This document shows positions 8,103 through 16,747 of a stretch of DNA of 40,551 nucleotides, in pieces. The first letter of the stretch is position 1; the number at the start of each line of letters is the position of its first letter. Below the pieces are notes generated by a model that saw only the letters and a program-made list of their open reading frames with translations, ran no database searches and was not told the DNA's origin. The position numbers and the translations under genes were made by a program. Source of the DNA: an uncultured Lachnospiraceae bacterium (GTDB taxonomy: Bacteria; Bacillota; Clostridia; Lachnospirales; Lachnospiraceae); assembly GCA_947089585.1 (NCBI GenBank), contig CAMULB010000006.1:1-40551 (forward strand), given 5' to 3'.

Positions 8103-8164
8103 AAAGCTGTAAGGTGATACGGAATGAACCCTTTTTTGTCCACTCCCTATCACCTTACAGCTTT
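8103..8164 (-). terminator. Long-stem hairpin downstream of the MATE gene
   Basis: Arms 8103-8119 and 8148-8164 pair perfectly over 17 bp around a 28-nt loop, and the - strand continues with a T-run (TTTTTGCG). It is about 60 bp past the MATE stop codon and is the likely terminator for leftward transcription. It could also stop transcripts arriving from the other side. Confidence 0.72.
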
Positions 8165-8224
8165 CTGATCATTTTTATCTTTTCATCCGCCGCACCACAC
8201 GCTGCGTTCCGTCTCTGCGCCGCC

Positions 8225-9595
8225 TTAATTCTCCCGCAGCTGCCGCCTGCGCACTGCCAGAAAGAAGAGCAGATTTGCCGCAAACGTCACGCTCCAGGTC
8301 ACTGGATACGACAAAAACAACACATCCAGGCTTCGGAACATTGCAAACACCGTAAAGACCCAGAGCACGCGCAGGCCGCAGGCGCCCACCATCGAAATCA
8401 CCATCGCGATCACGGAATGGCCCAGCCCTCTGAGCACACCGCTCATTACATCCATCAGGCCGCAGAGGAAATACATCGTACAGATCACCGACATCCGAAG
8501 CAGCCCGTAGGAAATCACCTCTGGATCCGAGGAATAGATCTGCAGCAGCAGATCGCCCGCCAAATAGACGCCATTGCCAATCACCACGCCCGTCGCCAGC
8601 ACCAGGCCCAGGCAGATCAGGATCACCCGGTTAATACGCCGATACTCCCTGGCGCCGTAATTCTGGCTGGTAAAGCTTAGCGCAGCCTGATGGAAGGTAT
8701 TCATCGCAATATAGACAAACCCCTCGATGTTGGCCGCCGCCGTATTGCCGGCCATCACGGTAGAGCCAAACGAATTGACCGAGGACTGAATCAGCACGTT
8801 CGAGACGGAAAACACCGCCCCCTGCATCCCTGCGGGCACGCCGATTGCAGCCATCTCCTTGAGCTTGCGGGCTACAATCCGCAGCTGCTTAAGATTCAGC
8901 CGATAGCTGCTGTCCGATTTGATCAGGCAATTGAGCACCAGCGCAGCCGACAGGAATTGGGAAATCGCCGTGGCAACCGCCGTTCCGGCCACGCCCATAT
9001 GAAAAATAATTACAAAAATCAGATTAAAAATCACATTGACCACGCCTGCCGCAAACAAAATAAAAAGCGGCCGTCTGGTATCGCCGATCGCCCGCAGCAC
9101 CGCTCCGCCAAAATTATATACCAGCGTGCCAATCATGCCGAGAAAATAAATCCGCATATACAGCACCGACAGCCCGATTACATCCTCAGGGGTGCCCATC
9201 AGCTTCAAAAGCGGCTGGGCCAGCAAAAGTCCCAGCACAGTCAAAATTGCCCCGGCGGCAATTGCCGTCAGCACCGCCGTATGTACGGTCTCTGTAATAT
9301 CCTGGTCACGCCGTGCGCCGTAATACTTGGCCACCATAACATTGACCCCCACCGACAGGCCGATAAACAAATTGACCAGCAGATTAATCAAGGCGCTGGT
9401 AGAACCCACGGCCGCCAGCGCCTCGCTGCCCGTATAACGACCCACCACCACAATATCCGCCGCATTAAACAAGAGCTGTAAAATGCCGGATAACAGGAGC
9501 GGAACCGAAAACATAAGTATTTTCGGCAGCAGCGCCCCGCTGCACATATCAATCTCGTAGCTCTTCTTTTTACTCCTTTGTTCCCTCACTTCCAA
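8225..9595 (-). CDS. MATE family multidrug/metabolite efflux transporter
   Basis: This 456-aa membrane protein of the MATE/MOP superfamily is expected to have 12 transmembrane helices and to exchange Na+ or H+ for organic cations or drugs. Family features seen are the first helix with LLLSGILQLLFNAADIVVVGRY, then GSEALAAVGS, a central TAAANIEGFVYIAMNTFHQAALSF block split over two helices, and YGAREYRRI after it. No Met lies near the expected N-terminus; a TTG at 9595 has GGGAGG five bases upstream and is taken as start. It ends before a long hairpin terminator. The substrate cannot be inferred. Confidence 0.92.
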   Translation of the reverse strand: MEVREQRSKKKSYEIDMCSGALLPKILMFSVPLLLSGILQLLFNAADIVVVGRYTGSEALAAVGSTSALINLLVNLFIGLSVGVNVMVAKYYGARRDQDITETVHTAVLTAIAAGAILTVLGLLLAQPLLKLMGTPEDVIGLSVLYMRIYFLGMIGTLVYNFGGAVLRAIGDTRRPLFILFAAGVVNVIFNLIFVIIFHMGVAGTAVATAISQFLSAALVLNCLIKSDSSYRLNLKQLRIVARKLKEMAAIGVPAGMQGAVFSVSNVLIQSSVNSFGSTVMAGNTAAANIEGFVYIAMNTFHQAALSFTSQNYGAREYRRINRVILICLGLVLATGVVIGNGVYLAGDLLLQIYSSDPEVISYGLLRMSVICTMYFLCGLMDVMSGVLRGLGHSVIAMVISMVGACGLRVLWVFTVFAMFRSLDVLFLSYPVTWSVTFAANLLFFLAVRRRQLREN

Positions 9596-9667
9596 TACTT
9601 CCTCCCTTTTCCTTCCTCATGACGCCCTGGGACTTCCGTCTCTGCCTGGATGAAGTCCCAAGTCCAA

Positions 9668-10411
9668 TCAGCGATAATACCCGTAAGGCATCCCGCTCCC
9701 ACAGCACAGCCCCCCGCCGCCGCAGCACAGATTGCAGAGCATATAAGCCAGACACAGCTTGCTGCAGTAGCCGCCCTGTCCGCTGCCAAAGCTGCCGTAT
9801 GGCTCCCGCCTGCTGTGATACCAATGTCCGCCGTTTTCAAGCTGTGCCAGCAGATCACGGTACGGAAGCTGATTTGGCTCTAGCTCCACAGCCCTTCTGG
9901 CATGCTCTAAGGCTGTCACATTATTGCCCGAACCAGAATTGGCGATTGCCGACAGATAATACCAGCGCCCATCCCGCCGGCTTAAGCTGTCCAACACATG
10001 AAGCGCCTCCTTGTAATGACCGCTGCGAATATAATTCATCGCCGCCTGCTGACGAACCGACTCCTCGTCCGCTCCGCTGTTCTGCTGGCGTCCGTTAAAG
10101 CCGCCGAATTCTCCAAACCCGCCAAAGCCACCGAATCCGCCAAAGCCGCCGAACCCGTCAAAGTCTCCCGTTCCGCCGCCCGTCGAACCGCTTCCTGCGC
10201 TGCCATAACCGGCCGCGCCCCGTTCCCGCTGCTCTATAATCTGCTGGTACGCCTGCTGAATCTCCTTAAAGCGTTCTTCCGCCTTATCCTTGTTGGGATT
10301 GTTGACATTGGCATCGGGATGGTATTTGCGGCTTAAGGCCCGGTAAGCCTTCTTAATCTCTTCCTCCGTCGCATCGCGGGCCACGCCCAACACTGTATAT
10401 GGATCATACAT
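9668..10411 (-). CDS. DnaJ-domain protein with Gly/Phe linker and Cys-rich tail
   Basis: This 247-aa protein begins with a full J domain (residues 1-65), including the Hsp70-activating HPD tripeptide in [11 protein letters not shown] low-complexity stretch (about 75-115) consists of repeated [10 protein letters not shown] units. It is followed by a TPR-like pair of helices ([17 protein letters not shown], then [16 protein letters not shown]). The last ~35 residues are cysteine- and glycine-rich ([16 protein letters not shown]), which is unusual for class A or B DnaJ and may bind metal. AGAGGA precedes the ATG. It lies 14 bp after the DUF5685 gene, and the two are commonly paired in Clostridia, which suggests a shared but unknown function. 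Confidence 0.85.
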   Translation of the reverse strand: MYDPYTVLGVARDATEEEIKKAYRALSRKYHPDANVNNPNKDKAEERFKEIQQAYQQIIEQRERGAAGYGSAGSGSTGGGTGDFDGFGGFGGFGGFGGFGEFGGFNGRQQNSGADEESVRQQAAMNYIRSGHYKEALHVLDSLSRRDGRWYYLSAIANSGSGNNVTALEHARRAVELEPNQLPYRDLLAQLENGGHWYHSRREPYGSFGSGQGGYCSKLCLAYMLCNLCCGGGGLCCGSGMPYGYYR

Positions 10412-10425
10412 GATCTGTTCCTCTC

Positions 10426-11274
10426 TTAATCTTGTTCTTCTGCCGCCCCGTTCCGTTTCTTCTGCACCTGCTCATAACGGCACCAAACGCCGGAATACAG
10501 AATATTGCGCAAAATCTCTGTGTGCTCCAGCAGCGGCAGGCGTTCAAACGCGCGCGAGCAATCCGCCATCATCATGGTCAGAATCTGCCGGCAGGCCTCC
10601 TCGAATTGTTCTGTCTCATACAAGGGCAGCAGCGGATTGTAATTCCCATCCCTTTGATCCTGCTCCACATCCTCATAGGCATCCATCAAATAGACAAATT
10701 TACCCAGAAAAAAACCTACCCTGCGCAGCTCCTCTTCCCATTCGTCCGGCTGAAAAGCAAAAATCTCACCCAAGATCTCGCCGAAAAGCCCCGCCGCCTC
10801 ATCCAGATTCTCACTGCCCGCCTGTTCGCAGGCATGAATCGCCTCTAACCGGCTGCGCACGACCTCTGCCTTCTTTGGATACTTTCGCGCGGCTGCCTGC
10901 GCCTTCCTCTTGAGCGCGCTGCCGAACGCCCGGCGCGACAGCTTGTGCTCATCCTGCCAGTCGTCTTCACATTTATAATAAAAAAGCAGCACATTGAGAT
11001 CCGCGGCATAAGCGGAAAAGCGATTGATCCGCGTTGGATGCTTGCCAAAGGGATGTGCCGCACAGGTACATGCCCCTGTTATCGTCTCAGTCTGCTCTTC
11101 ATAGAGGCTGGTCAACAGCAAAATCAAAAACGTCAAATCATAGCTCAGCGTCAGCTGTCCCCGCATTCCGTACATCCGCTTTAGCTCCCGGCAGAACCCG
11201 CAATAATAGGAACGGTAGAGATCAAATTCCCGAAATCGCATCTCCTGCTGATTGACAATGATATACCCAAACAT
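10426..11274 (-). CDS. DUF5685 family protein
   Basis: This 282-aa protein starts [22 protein letters not shown] and continues with [10 protein letters not shown], a CxxC motif near the N-terminus. Other visible blocks are [43 protein letters not shown] and [21 protein letters not shown]. These mark the DUF5685 family of mostly Clostridia proteins, largely helical and possibly related to trans-isoprenyl-type folds, of unknown function. The frame is open further upstream to 11379, but GGAGGG seven bases before the ATG at 11274 decides the start. It is co-directional and nearly adjacent to the DnaJ-domain gene. Confidence 0.78.
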   Translation of the reverse strand: MFGYIIVNQQEMRFREFDLYRSYYCGFCRELKRMYGMRGQLTLSYDLTFLILLLTSLYEEQTETITGACTCAAHPFGKHPTRINRFSAYAADLNVLLFYYKCEDDWQDEHKLSRRAFGSALKRKAQAAARKYPKKAEVVRSRLEAIHACEQAGSENLDEAAGLFGEILGEIFAFQPDEWEEELRRVGFFLGKFVYLMDAYEDVEQDQRDGNYNPLLPLYETEQFEEACRQILTMMMADCSRAFERLPLLEHTEILRNILYSGVWCRYEQVQKKRNGAAEEQD

Positions 11275-11476
11275 ACGCCGCCCTCCGCTTTGCAACCGTT
11301 TTCGTCCGCATCTGCAAGGTTCGCCCAAGCAAAAAACCCTTGCCTTCGCTGCTAACAGCTCCGACCACTGAGCTGTCACCCTATTTCAGCATTGTAAACG
11401 ATTTCCATAAAATTGCAATAAAGAAAGGCAAAAATATCTATTAAATTTTTCTAAAAGGAATTTTACAGACTGAAAA

Positions 11477-11511
11477 ATCCGATCTCCCAGTCTTCCTATG
11501 GGAGATCGGAT
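11477..11511 (-). terminator. Terminator of the Ig-like protein gene
   Basis: A 13-bp perfect stem (11477-11489 with 11499-11511) encloses a 9-nt loop and is followed on the - strand by TTTTCAG. It lies 65 bp after the stop codon at 11576. Apart from this hairpin I see nothing else in the stretch 11275-11575. Confidence 0.8.
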
Positions 11512-11575
11512 CAAAACATACCGCTCGATCAATCGCTTTTTTGTTCAGGTAAGATCCGCTCACAGCCTTGTAGTC

Positions 11576-13114
11576 TTATTTTTTTACGACCTTGACCTGA
11601 ATGACCTTTTTCACTCCGTTTGCCTCTACGGTAATTTTACAGGTTCCTTTTTTTCTCGCTGTCACCTTACCTGTCTTACTCACCTTCGCCACCTTCGCAT
11701 TGGAAGAACGATATTTCACCGTTCCTTTCGGGGCTGCAGATGCTTTGATTTTGTAAGAGGCCTTCTCCTTAAGGGTAACTTTTGCTTTTCCCACGGAAAG
11801 CGTTGGGTTTTTGACCGTGACCTTGATCCTTCTAACCAGGCCGTTTCCCTTGACCGTAACGGTACAGCTGCCCTTCTTCTTCGCCGTAATTTTTCCCTTG
11901 CTGCTGACCGTGGCAATGTTCGGATTGGAAGAAGTATAGCTTATCTTACCCGCAGGATCTGCCGTTACCTTTACGGTTATCTTTTTCCCTTTATAGAGAG
12001 TCACTTTGCTCCGATCCACTTTCATTGTCTTATTTTTGACTGTGACCTTACAAGTCATCGTAATATCAGACCCATCGGTGGATTTTGCACGAATCGTAGC
12101 CGTCCCGGCCTTTAAGCCCCTCACCCGGCCGTCGGCATTCACCGTAGCAATCTTTGGTTGATCCGAAGACCATTTTATCGCTGGATTTGTTGCATTTTGC
12201 GGCAAGACCGACGCTTGCAAACCGGCGCTGTCTCCCCGATACAAGGACAACGTACTTTTGGACAGCGTAATGCTGCTGACGCTCACCTTCGTCGGAAAAA
12301 TCTCCAGATCGTACAGGCCCCGATCGGTCAGATAACCACTGTAAGCGCCCAGATAAATATAATAGGTGCCGGGCTCCAGTTCAAAATCGTTCTCATAAAT
12401 CTTCGGCACCTCCAAGGATCCGCCCCAGGTTACTGCATCTACTCTTTTCTCTCCGCTTACATCCTTTAAATCACGGTTTAACAGCCGCAGATGCAGCCCG
12501 GAAAAATAGCAGATCGCCCGGATTGTAACGCGCTGCCGTTTGGTAATCTGGAACGAGTAGTAATCGTTCTGATCCTGCACAGACAGAAGTCCGCGCAGCT
12601 TCTGTGACATTGGCAAAGCCATGGCCTGCTCATACGTCTGATTCGGCTCTTTCTCCTGATTCTGTGCTTCCTTGAAGGATGCCTTCAGCCAAAAGCTTCC
12701 CGTGCTCTTCCTGTCATACTGATACACACGCACATAATAGGTTCCGGCCTCAAGCCAATGCGCCCATGCTTTAGACTTGGGCATCGCCTGGGAAGCGCCC
12801 CATAATACGGTATTAATCCCGTTGATTACATTCAGGTTCTCATCCAAAAAACCAAACTGCTGTCCTTCGCCCAGCGCTCTTGCCTCTATGGACAAATACC
12901 CCGCCTTAGGCAGCATAATCGTATAATAACGCGTGGTATACTCCTTCGTAATCTGCCCATCCTGCATCCACGTTCCATCGGCTTTCAATTCATGCCATGT
13001 CGCCTGTCCTTCCTCTGCCTGCACCGGGTATCCCGTAACTATTGCGCATAGAATCGCCAGACCGGCCACCGCCAAATATGCAGAAACAAATCGTCTCCAT
13101 GATATCCTTCCCAT
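11576..13114 (-). CDS. Secreted protein with pre-peptidase-like and BIG2 Ig-like domains
   Basis: This 512-aa exported protein starts at ATG 13114, where GGAGGA stands seven bases upstream. A signal peptide covers residues 1-33 (RRFVSAYLAVAGLAILCAIV, cleavage near VQA-EE). Two beta domains of about 120 residues follow, each with YYTIMLPKAGYLSIEA or YYSFQITKRQRVTI and a YYVRVYQY or YYIYLGAY strand. This is the pattern of bacterial pre-peptidase C-terminal domains. The C-terminal half holds one BIG2 domain (SSITLSKSTLSLYRGDS to KVTVKN) and two shorter lysine-rich Ig-like repeats ending VIQVKVVKK. No LPXTG or catalytic domain is visible, so it probably stays bound through its basic domains. Expression is under the repeat-containing promoter upstream. 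Confidence 0.85.
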   Translation of the reverse strand: MGRISWRRFVSAYLAVAGLAILCAIVTGYPVQAEEGQATWHELKADGTWMQDGQITKEYTTRYYTIMLPKAGYLSIEARALGEGQQFGFLDENLNVINGINTVLWGASQAMPKSKAWAHWLEAGTYYVRVYQYDRKSTGSFWLKASFKEAQNQEKEPNQTYEQAMALPMSQKLRGLLSVQDQNDYYSFQITKRQRVTIRAICYFSGLHLRLLNRDLKDVSGEKRVDAVTWGGSLEVPKIYENDFELEPGTYYIYLGAYSGYLTDRGLYDLEIFPTKVSVSSITLSKSTLSLYRGDSAGLQASVLPQNATNPAIKWSSDQPKIATVNADGRVRGLKAGTATIRAKSTDGSDITMTCKVTVKNKTMKVDRSKVTLYKGKKITVKVTADPAGKISYTSSNPNIATVSSKGKITAKKKGSCTVTVKGNGLVRRIKVTVKNPTLSVGKAKVTLKEKASYKIKASAAPKGTVKYRSSNAKVAKVSKTGKVTARKKGTCKITVEANGVKKVIQVKVVKK

Positions 13115-13212
13115 TGTCCACTCCTCCTTCTTTTCACGAACAGCCAACTTTTCCCCCGTACTGAACCGAACCGCTGCCACGCTCTTTCTAACAAATAAAT
13201 GTCTATCATAAA

Positions 13213-13241
13213 ATTATAAAGTAATCAAAAAATAATTGCAA
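13213..13241 (-). promoter_or_regulatory. Promoter of the Ig-like protein gene
   Basis: On the - strand TTGCAA (13236-13241) and TATAAT (13213-13218) are separated by 17 bp. The -35 box lies within the first copy of the 41-bp tandem repeat (13231-13312), so a protein binding the repeat would contact RNA polymerase directly. Confidence 0.7.
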
Positions 13242-13312
13242 CAAAAACTCCTATACTGTGACATTTCATTAAATAATTGCAACAAAAACTCCTATATTGT
13301 GACATTTCATTT
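13231..13312. repeat. Two-copy 41-bp tandem direct repeat in the promoter region
   Basis: Copy one runs 13231-13271 and copy two 13272-13312. They differ at only two positions (an internal C/T and the last base). Each holds TTGCAACAAAAACTCCTATA followed by a TGTGACATTTCATT block. The period of 41 bp is close to four helical turns, so identical sites would face the same side of the DNA. The location over the -35 region suggests a regulator binding array rather than a neutral duplication. Confidence 0.8.
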
Positions 13313-13380
13313 GAAATTACAGCTGACACCGACGGGATTCACAGCAGCGGAATCCGAATCGCGGATGAATGGCAAAACTT

Positions 13381-13394
13381 GGGCAGAGCTGCCC
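13381..13394 (-). terminator. Weak hairpin after the response regulator gene
   Basis: GGGCA pairs with TGCCC around a four-base loop, and the - strand continues AAGTTTTGCC. The stem is short, so termination here would be inefficient; no better candidate exists between 13312 and 13417. Confidence 0.35.
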
Positions 13395-13417
13395 GACTGT
13401 AAAGCTACGGGCCCGCT

Positions 13418-15007
13418 TCACCCCACCTCATGCTGCCTGCGGTAGGCCGACAGCGTCGTGCCTGTATGGCGTTTAAAAATTTGAGAGAAATAGGCATAAT
13501 CGTGATAGCCGACCTCCTGGGAGATCTCATACATCTTCTTATCGCTGTGGCTTAACAGATATTTGGCCTTCTCAATGCGCAGATTGGTCACATAGTCAAT
13601 AAACGTCACCTGCATCTCCTTTTTAAACAGATCGCAGAGATAATTTTTGCTGATGTGAATTGCTTCAGCCGCGTCTGAGAGACTGATATTTTCACTGTAA
13701 TGACTGTTGACATACGACACGGCCGCAAGAATGATTTTGGACGAGGATTTCTGCTCCTGAGACTGCATGACCTCCGACAGCCGCACGGCTTTTTCATAGA
13801 CAAAGCGCTTCTGGCAGGAAGCGTTCGGATAATGGGCGGACAAATAGCCGATGTTCAAAAGCTCAGGCGTAAGAAACTGCTCCTCGGACTGATATTTGTT
13901 CTGCACATGGGCCATTTTTAAAAGAATCATCAACGTAATGCTGGTGCCAAAATCACGGTACAGAGAGATCGCCGGCGCGTCGTAGATCACATCCAGCACC
14001 CGCTGCATCTCTTCCGGCTGATGGGCCGATACCGCGATCATCAGCTCTTCAATATCCGCAGAAGGAATATGCAGATCCGCATGCTCCGGATAGATCACAT
14101 GCTCCTTTTTGCGATGATGGTCGCGGTTCTCATGCTTGGTCAAAATTCCGTCGTCGCACTCGGCAATGGCAACATTCAGCCGCTCCATGCCCCGGTTCAA
14201 ATCGCTGACGCCGGTCAGAAGATGAATCTGCTCCTGCTCCTTTTGATCGGCAAACGCAAAAATCCTTTCATGAAGCTCCTCCACCGAGACGACGACTTCC
14301 CGAAAATTATAGAGCAAAAAATAGAGATATTCATCGGTATAGAATTCCTCCACTGCGGCCGCATCGGAAAACAGCTGCATAAATTCGCTGATGATTTTTT
14401 CAATTGTAGACATAAAATCGTTGACGCCCTGAATTTCATAGATGACAAATTTTACCAGAATAAAAGAAGAATGTTCAAATTCAAATCCCAGCTGGCCGTA
14501 CAAATTCCTTAGCTTCTCCTGCTTTAAGCTGCCGCTGGTCAGAAGCTGCTGAAAAAAATTATTCTTCAGGATGGAGTAATTCAGCCGGGCCGAATCCTCA
14601 AGCTGCTTGGAAAGACGGCGTTTTTCCTGTTTCTTTGTCAGCCTCTCGGCCGCATCGGAGAGCATGTGCTCAAAATCCTTCTTTTTGATCGGCTTCAGCA
14701 GATAATCACTGGCGCCTAAGCGCACCGCCATCTGGGCAAAGGAAAAATTGTCATGCCCGGAGAGAATCACAATCTCGCTGTCGGGAAGCTGCCGCTTGAC
14801 CTCACGGGAAAACGAAAGACCGTCCATCTGCGGCATCTTCACATCCGTGATAATCAAATCCGGCTTTGTCTCGGCAAGCTCTTCCAATGCCGTCAGCGGA
14901 TTGGTATAAGCGCCGCACAGCAAAAATCCATATTCCTCCAGATGAAACACACTGCGGATTCCCTTTAATACAATGGGTTCATCATCCACCAAAATTAGAT
15001 GAAACAA
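13418..15007 (-). CDS. YesN-type response regulator with AraC DNA-binding domain
   Basis: This 529-aa two-component regulator starts at TTG 15007, which has GGGAGG eight bases upstream. Residues 1-120 form the receiver domain: acidic pocket VDDEP, phospho-acceptor Asp55 in DLIITDVKMPQMDG, and the conserved Lys in YLLKPIKKKD. A coiled-coil linker and a central region of about 250 residues follow. The last 100 residues are an AraC double helix-turn-helix (ISLSDAAEAIHISKNYLCDLF, then KMYEISQEVGYHDYAYFSQIFK). This is the standard partner of YesM-type kinases. It is transcribed divergently from the MFS-kinase-lipoprotein genes and is the likely activator of that operon through the direct repeats in the intergenic region. 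Confidence 0.93.
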   Translation of the reverse strand: MFHLILVDDEPIVLKGIRSVFHLEEYGFLLCGAYTNPLTALEELAETKPDLIITDVKMPQMDGLSFSREVKRQLPDSEIVILSGHDNFSFAQMAVRLGASDYLLKPIKKKDFEHMLSDAAERLTKKQEKRRLSKQLEDSARLNYSILKNNFFQQLLTSGSLKQEKLRNLYGQLGFEFEHSSFILVKFVIYEIQGVNDFMSTIEKIISEFMQLFSDAAAVEEFYTDEYLYFLLYNFREVVVSVEELHERIFAFADQKEQEQIHLLTGVSDLNRGMERLNVAIAECDDGILTKHENRDHHRKKEHVIYPEHADLHIPSADIEELMIAVSAHQPEEMQRVLDVIYDAPAISLYRDFGTSITLMILLKMAHVQNKYQSEEQFLTPELLNIGYLSAHYPNASCQKRFVYEKAVRLSEVMQSQEQKSSSKIILAAVSYVNSHYSENISLSDAAEAIHISKNYLCDLFKKEMQVTFIDYVTNLRIEKAKYLLSHSDKKMYEISQEVGYHDYAYFSQIFKRHTGTTLSAYRRQHEVG

Positions 15008-15154
15008 AAGTATCTCCTCCCGTTCGCTGATTCTCCTCCCCCGCTCTGTGCAGATCAAGCTCCCCTGTCTGCACCTTCCTTATACTAATATATTCTGATC
15101 GTCAAATTCAAGCAAAATCCGACATTTTTTGGCTTTTTGAAAAACCTCTGAACA

Positions 15155-15235
15155 TTCTCAATGAAATCATAATATTTTCAATGACACCTTTTTTTCAGGC
15201 AAAATTCTTCCGTAGATTGCCAATCTATTGCGCAA
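15155..15235. promoter_or_regulatory. Candidate response-regulator binding sites between divergent operons
   Basis: Two direct repeats, TTCTCAATGA (15155-15164) and TTTTCAATGA (15175-15184), are 20 bp apart, matching the two-turn spacing commonly seen for AraC-type dimers. Just downstream is a 15-bp palindrome TAGATTG-C-CAATCTA (15213-15227), followed directly by TTGCGCAA (15228-15235). The four elements sit upstream of the MFS gene. Their role as activator sites is an inference from position and spacing. No clear -35/-10 pair was found. Confidence 0.45.
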
Positions 15236-15308
15236 TAACCTCTATAGTTCTTTTTACCCGATCATGATACGATTGATTCACGAAAAGAGAAATGGAGGAC
15301 GATATAAA

Positions 15309-16631
15309 ATGAAAGATGGAAATCAAAATTCCGTAGTAAATTTCGGCGCCGCCGGCTGGGGGACAATCCTCTACTGCCTGCTGATGTTCTTTTTCTACGT
15401 CGGCATGGTAAACGACGGCACCAACGCCTTAGCCCCGGCGGTCGCGGCCAATGTGGCGGGAAGCGGCGCATCCGACCCGGCAGTTTTACAGCAGATTCAG
15501 GGAACCATTCTCAACCTGAACGGCATCGCCGGCATGGTCGGTGTGATCGGCTTTATCTTTGTCGGACAGGTGAATCAAAAAATCGGCGCGCGCCTGACCT
15601 CCGCCATTTTCACGATGCTCGCCGGACTTGCCTACATCGTATGCGGCAACGCCACCAGCCTGCCGGTATACTTTATCTCCATGTGTGTGGTCGTAACGGG
15701 CATCATGTCCGCAGGCTATATTGCAGGCGGTACGTTAGTCGCCACCTGGTTTCCCAAGAAAAAAGGCATCGTCATGGGGTATACGACGATGGGGCATAAC
15801 TTCGCCTCCGCGTTCTATGTGGCCATCCTTACCGGCCTGATCTCCCTGTTCGGCAACATCAAGGGCGGCTGTGTGCCCATCGGCATCGCCTGTATCCTGG
15901 TGGGCCTTGCCGGCGCGCTTTTGATCCGCAATACGCCGCAGGAGCGGGGACTCAATCCAGACAACGTATCCGATGAGGTCTACCGCAGAGAGTACGATAC
16001 CACCTCCAGCGACGACGGCGGCTGGACGGTCGGCAAGCTGCTCAAGACCAAAGAGCTGTGGCTGGCGGCTGTCACCACCGGCATGTTCCAAATCTGCTCG
16101 GTGGGCGTCATGTCCCAGCTGGTCACGCGCAACATCCGTGATTTTGGCATGGAGCAGGGCAAGGCTTTGACCATCATGACGATCATCGCTTTAATCGGCG
16201 TGGCCGGCTCCTGGCTAATCGGCGTAATCGACGACAAGATCGGCACCAAGCGCACCATGCAGCTGTTCGGCCTCTGGTACTGCGCAGCGCTGATTGTCAA
16301 CGTTCTGGCCAATGAGAAGGTGGGCTTTTTATTTTACCTCTCCATCTTTATGATCGGTATGGGCATCGGCGGTTCGGCCAATTTTACGACCTCTCTGCCC
16401 ACCTCCATCTTCGGACGGCAGGGCTTTGACAAGGTCAATTCGGTCATTTTCCCCATTCAGGGGCTGGTCACTGCCTGCTGCTTCCTCGTCAACGGCATTG
16501 TCACCTCCGTGATTGGCAACCTGAAAATGGCCTACATCATTTTTGCCGTCGTTGCGATCTTAAACGTGCTGCTCGTGACCATGGTCAACGAGCACAAATA
16601 CAACAAGGACTGGCAGGCGGCGCAGAAATAG
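15309..16631 (+). CDS. MFS transporter, OFA-like
   Basis: This 440-aa transporter is expected to have 12 helices. Visible features are LLMFFFYVGMVNDGTNALAP in the first helix, GQVNQKIGARLTS as the loop 2-3 motif, a WFPKKKGIVMGYTTMG segment typical of the oxalate/formate-antiporter-like branch, and IGVIDDKIGTKRTM in the second half. The start at ATG 15309 has GGAGG ten bases upstream; an earlier ATG at 15228 lacks a site and would add a poorly conserved extension. It begins the rightward transcript with the histidine kinase and solute-binding protein. Substrate is unknown; organic anions are plausible. It is a distant relative of the broken MFS gene at 20465-21729. Confidence 0.88.
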   Translation: MKDGNQNSVVNFGAAGWGTILYCLLMFFFYVGMVNDGTNALAPAVAANVAGSGASDPAVLQQIQGTILNLNGIAGMVGVIGFIFVGQVNQKIGARLTSAIFTMLAGLAYIVCGNATSLPVYFISMCVVVTGIMSAGYIAGGTLVATWFPKKKGIVMGYTTMGHNFASAFYVAILTGLISLFGNIKGGCVPIGIACILVGLAGALLIRNTPQERGLNPDNVSDEVYRREYDTTSSDDGGWTVGKLLKTKELWLAAVTTGMFQICSVGVMSQLVTRNIRDFGMEQGKALTIMTIIALIGVAGSWLIGVIDDKIGTKRTMQLFGLWYCAALIVNVLANEKVGFLFYLSIFMIGMGIGGSANFTTSLPTSIFGRQGFDKVNSVIFPIQGLVTACCFLVNGIVTSVIGNLKMAYIIFAVVAILNVLLVTMVNEHKYNKDWQAAQK

Positions 16632-16638
16632 CTTTCAT

Positions 16639-16710
16639 CCTGCAGGATCGCCTCCGCAGGCGGGATTTCCCCTGCGGGATTGCCTCCGCAAGCGAAAGCG
16701 ATCCCGCGGA
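16639..16710 (+). repeat. GC-rich imperfect repeat and nested hairpin between MFS and kinase genes
   Basis: Two imperfect copies of a roughly 22-bp unit (consensus TGCRGGATYGCCTCCGCARG) lie in tandem. The outer arms GGATCGC (16645-16651) and GCGATCC (16698-16704) are complementary, so the RNA could form a long nested stem. It sits right after the MFS stop codon, within the presumed operon, and may limit read-through into the kinase gene or stabilise the upstream mRNA. Confidence 0.5.
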
Positions 16711-16747
16711 TATACGTCTGCCGGCGATTTTTGGAAAGGACCTCTGT

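Noticed and set aside
13231..13312. CRISPR-like repeats
   Set aside because: Only two directly adjoining copies with no spacers and no cas genes.
13236..13445. 69-codon + strand frame over the 41-bp repeat
   Set aside because: The repeated peptide only reflects the DNA repeat; the region contains the leftward promoter.
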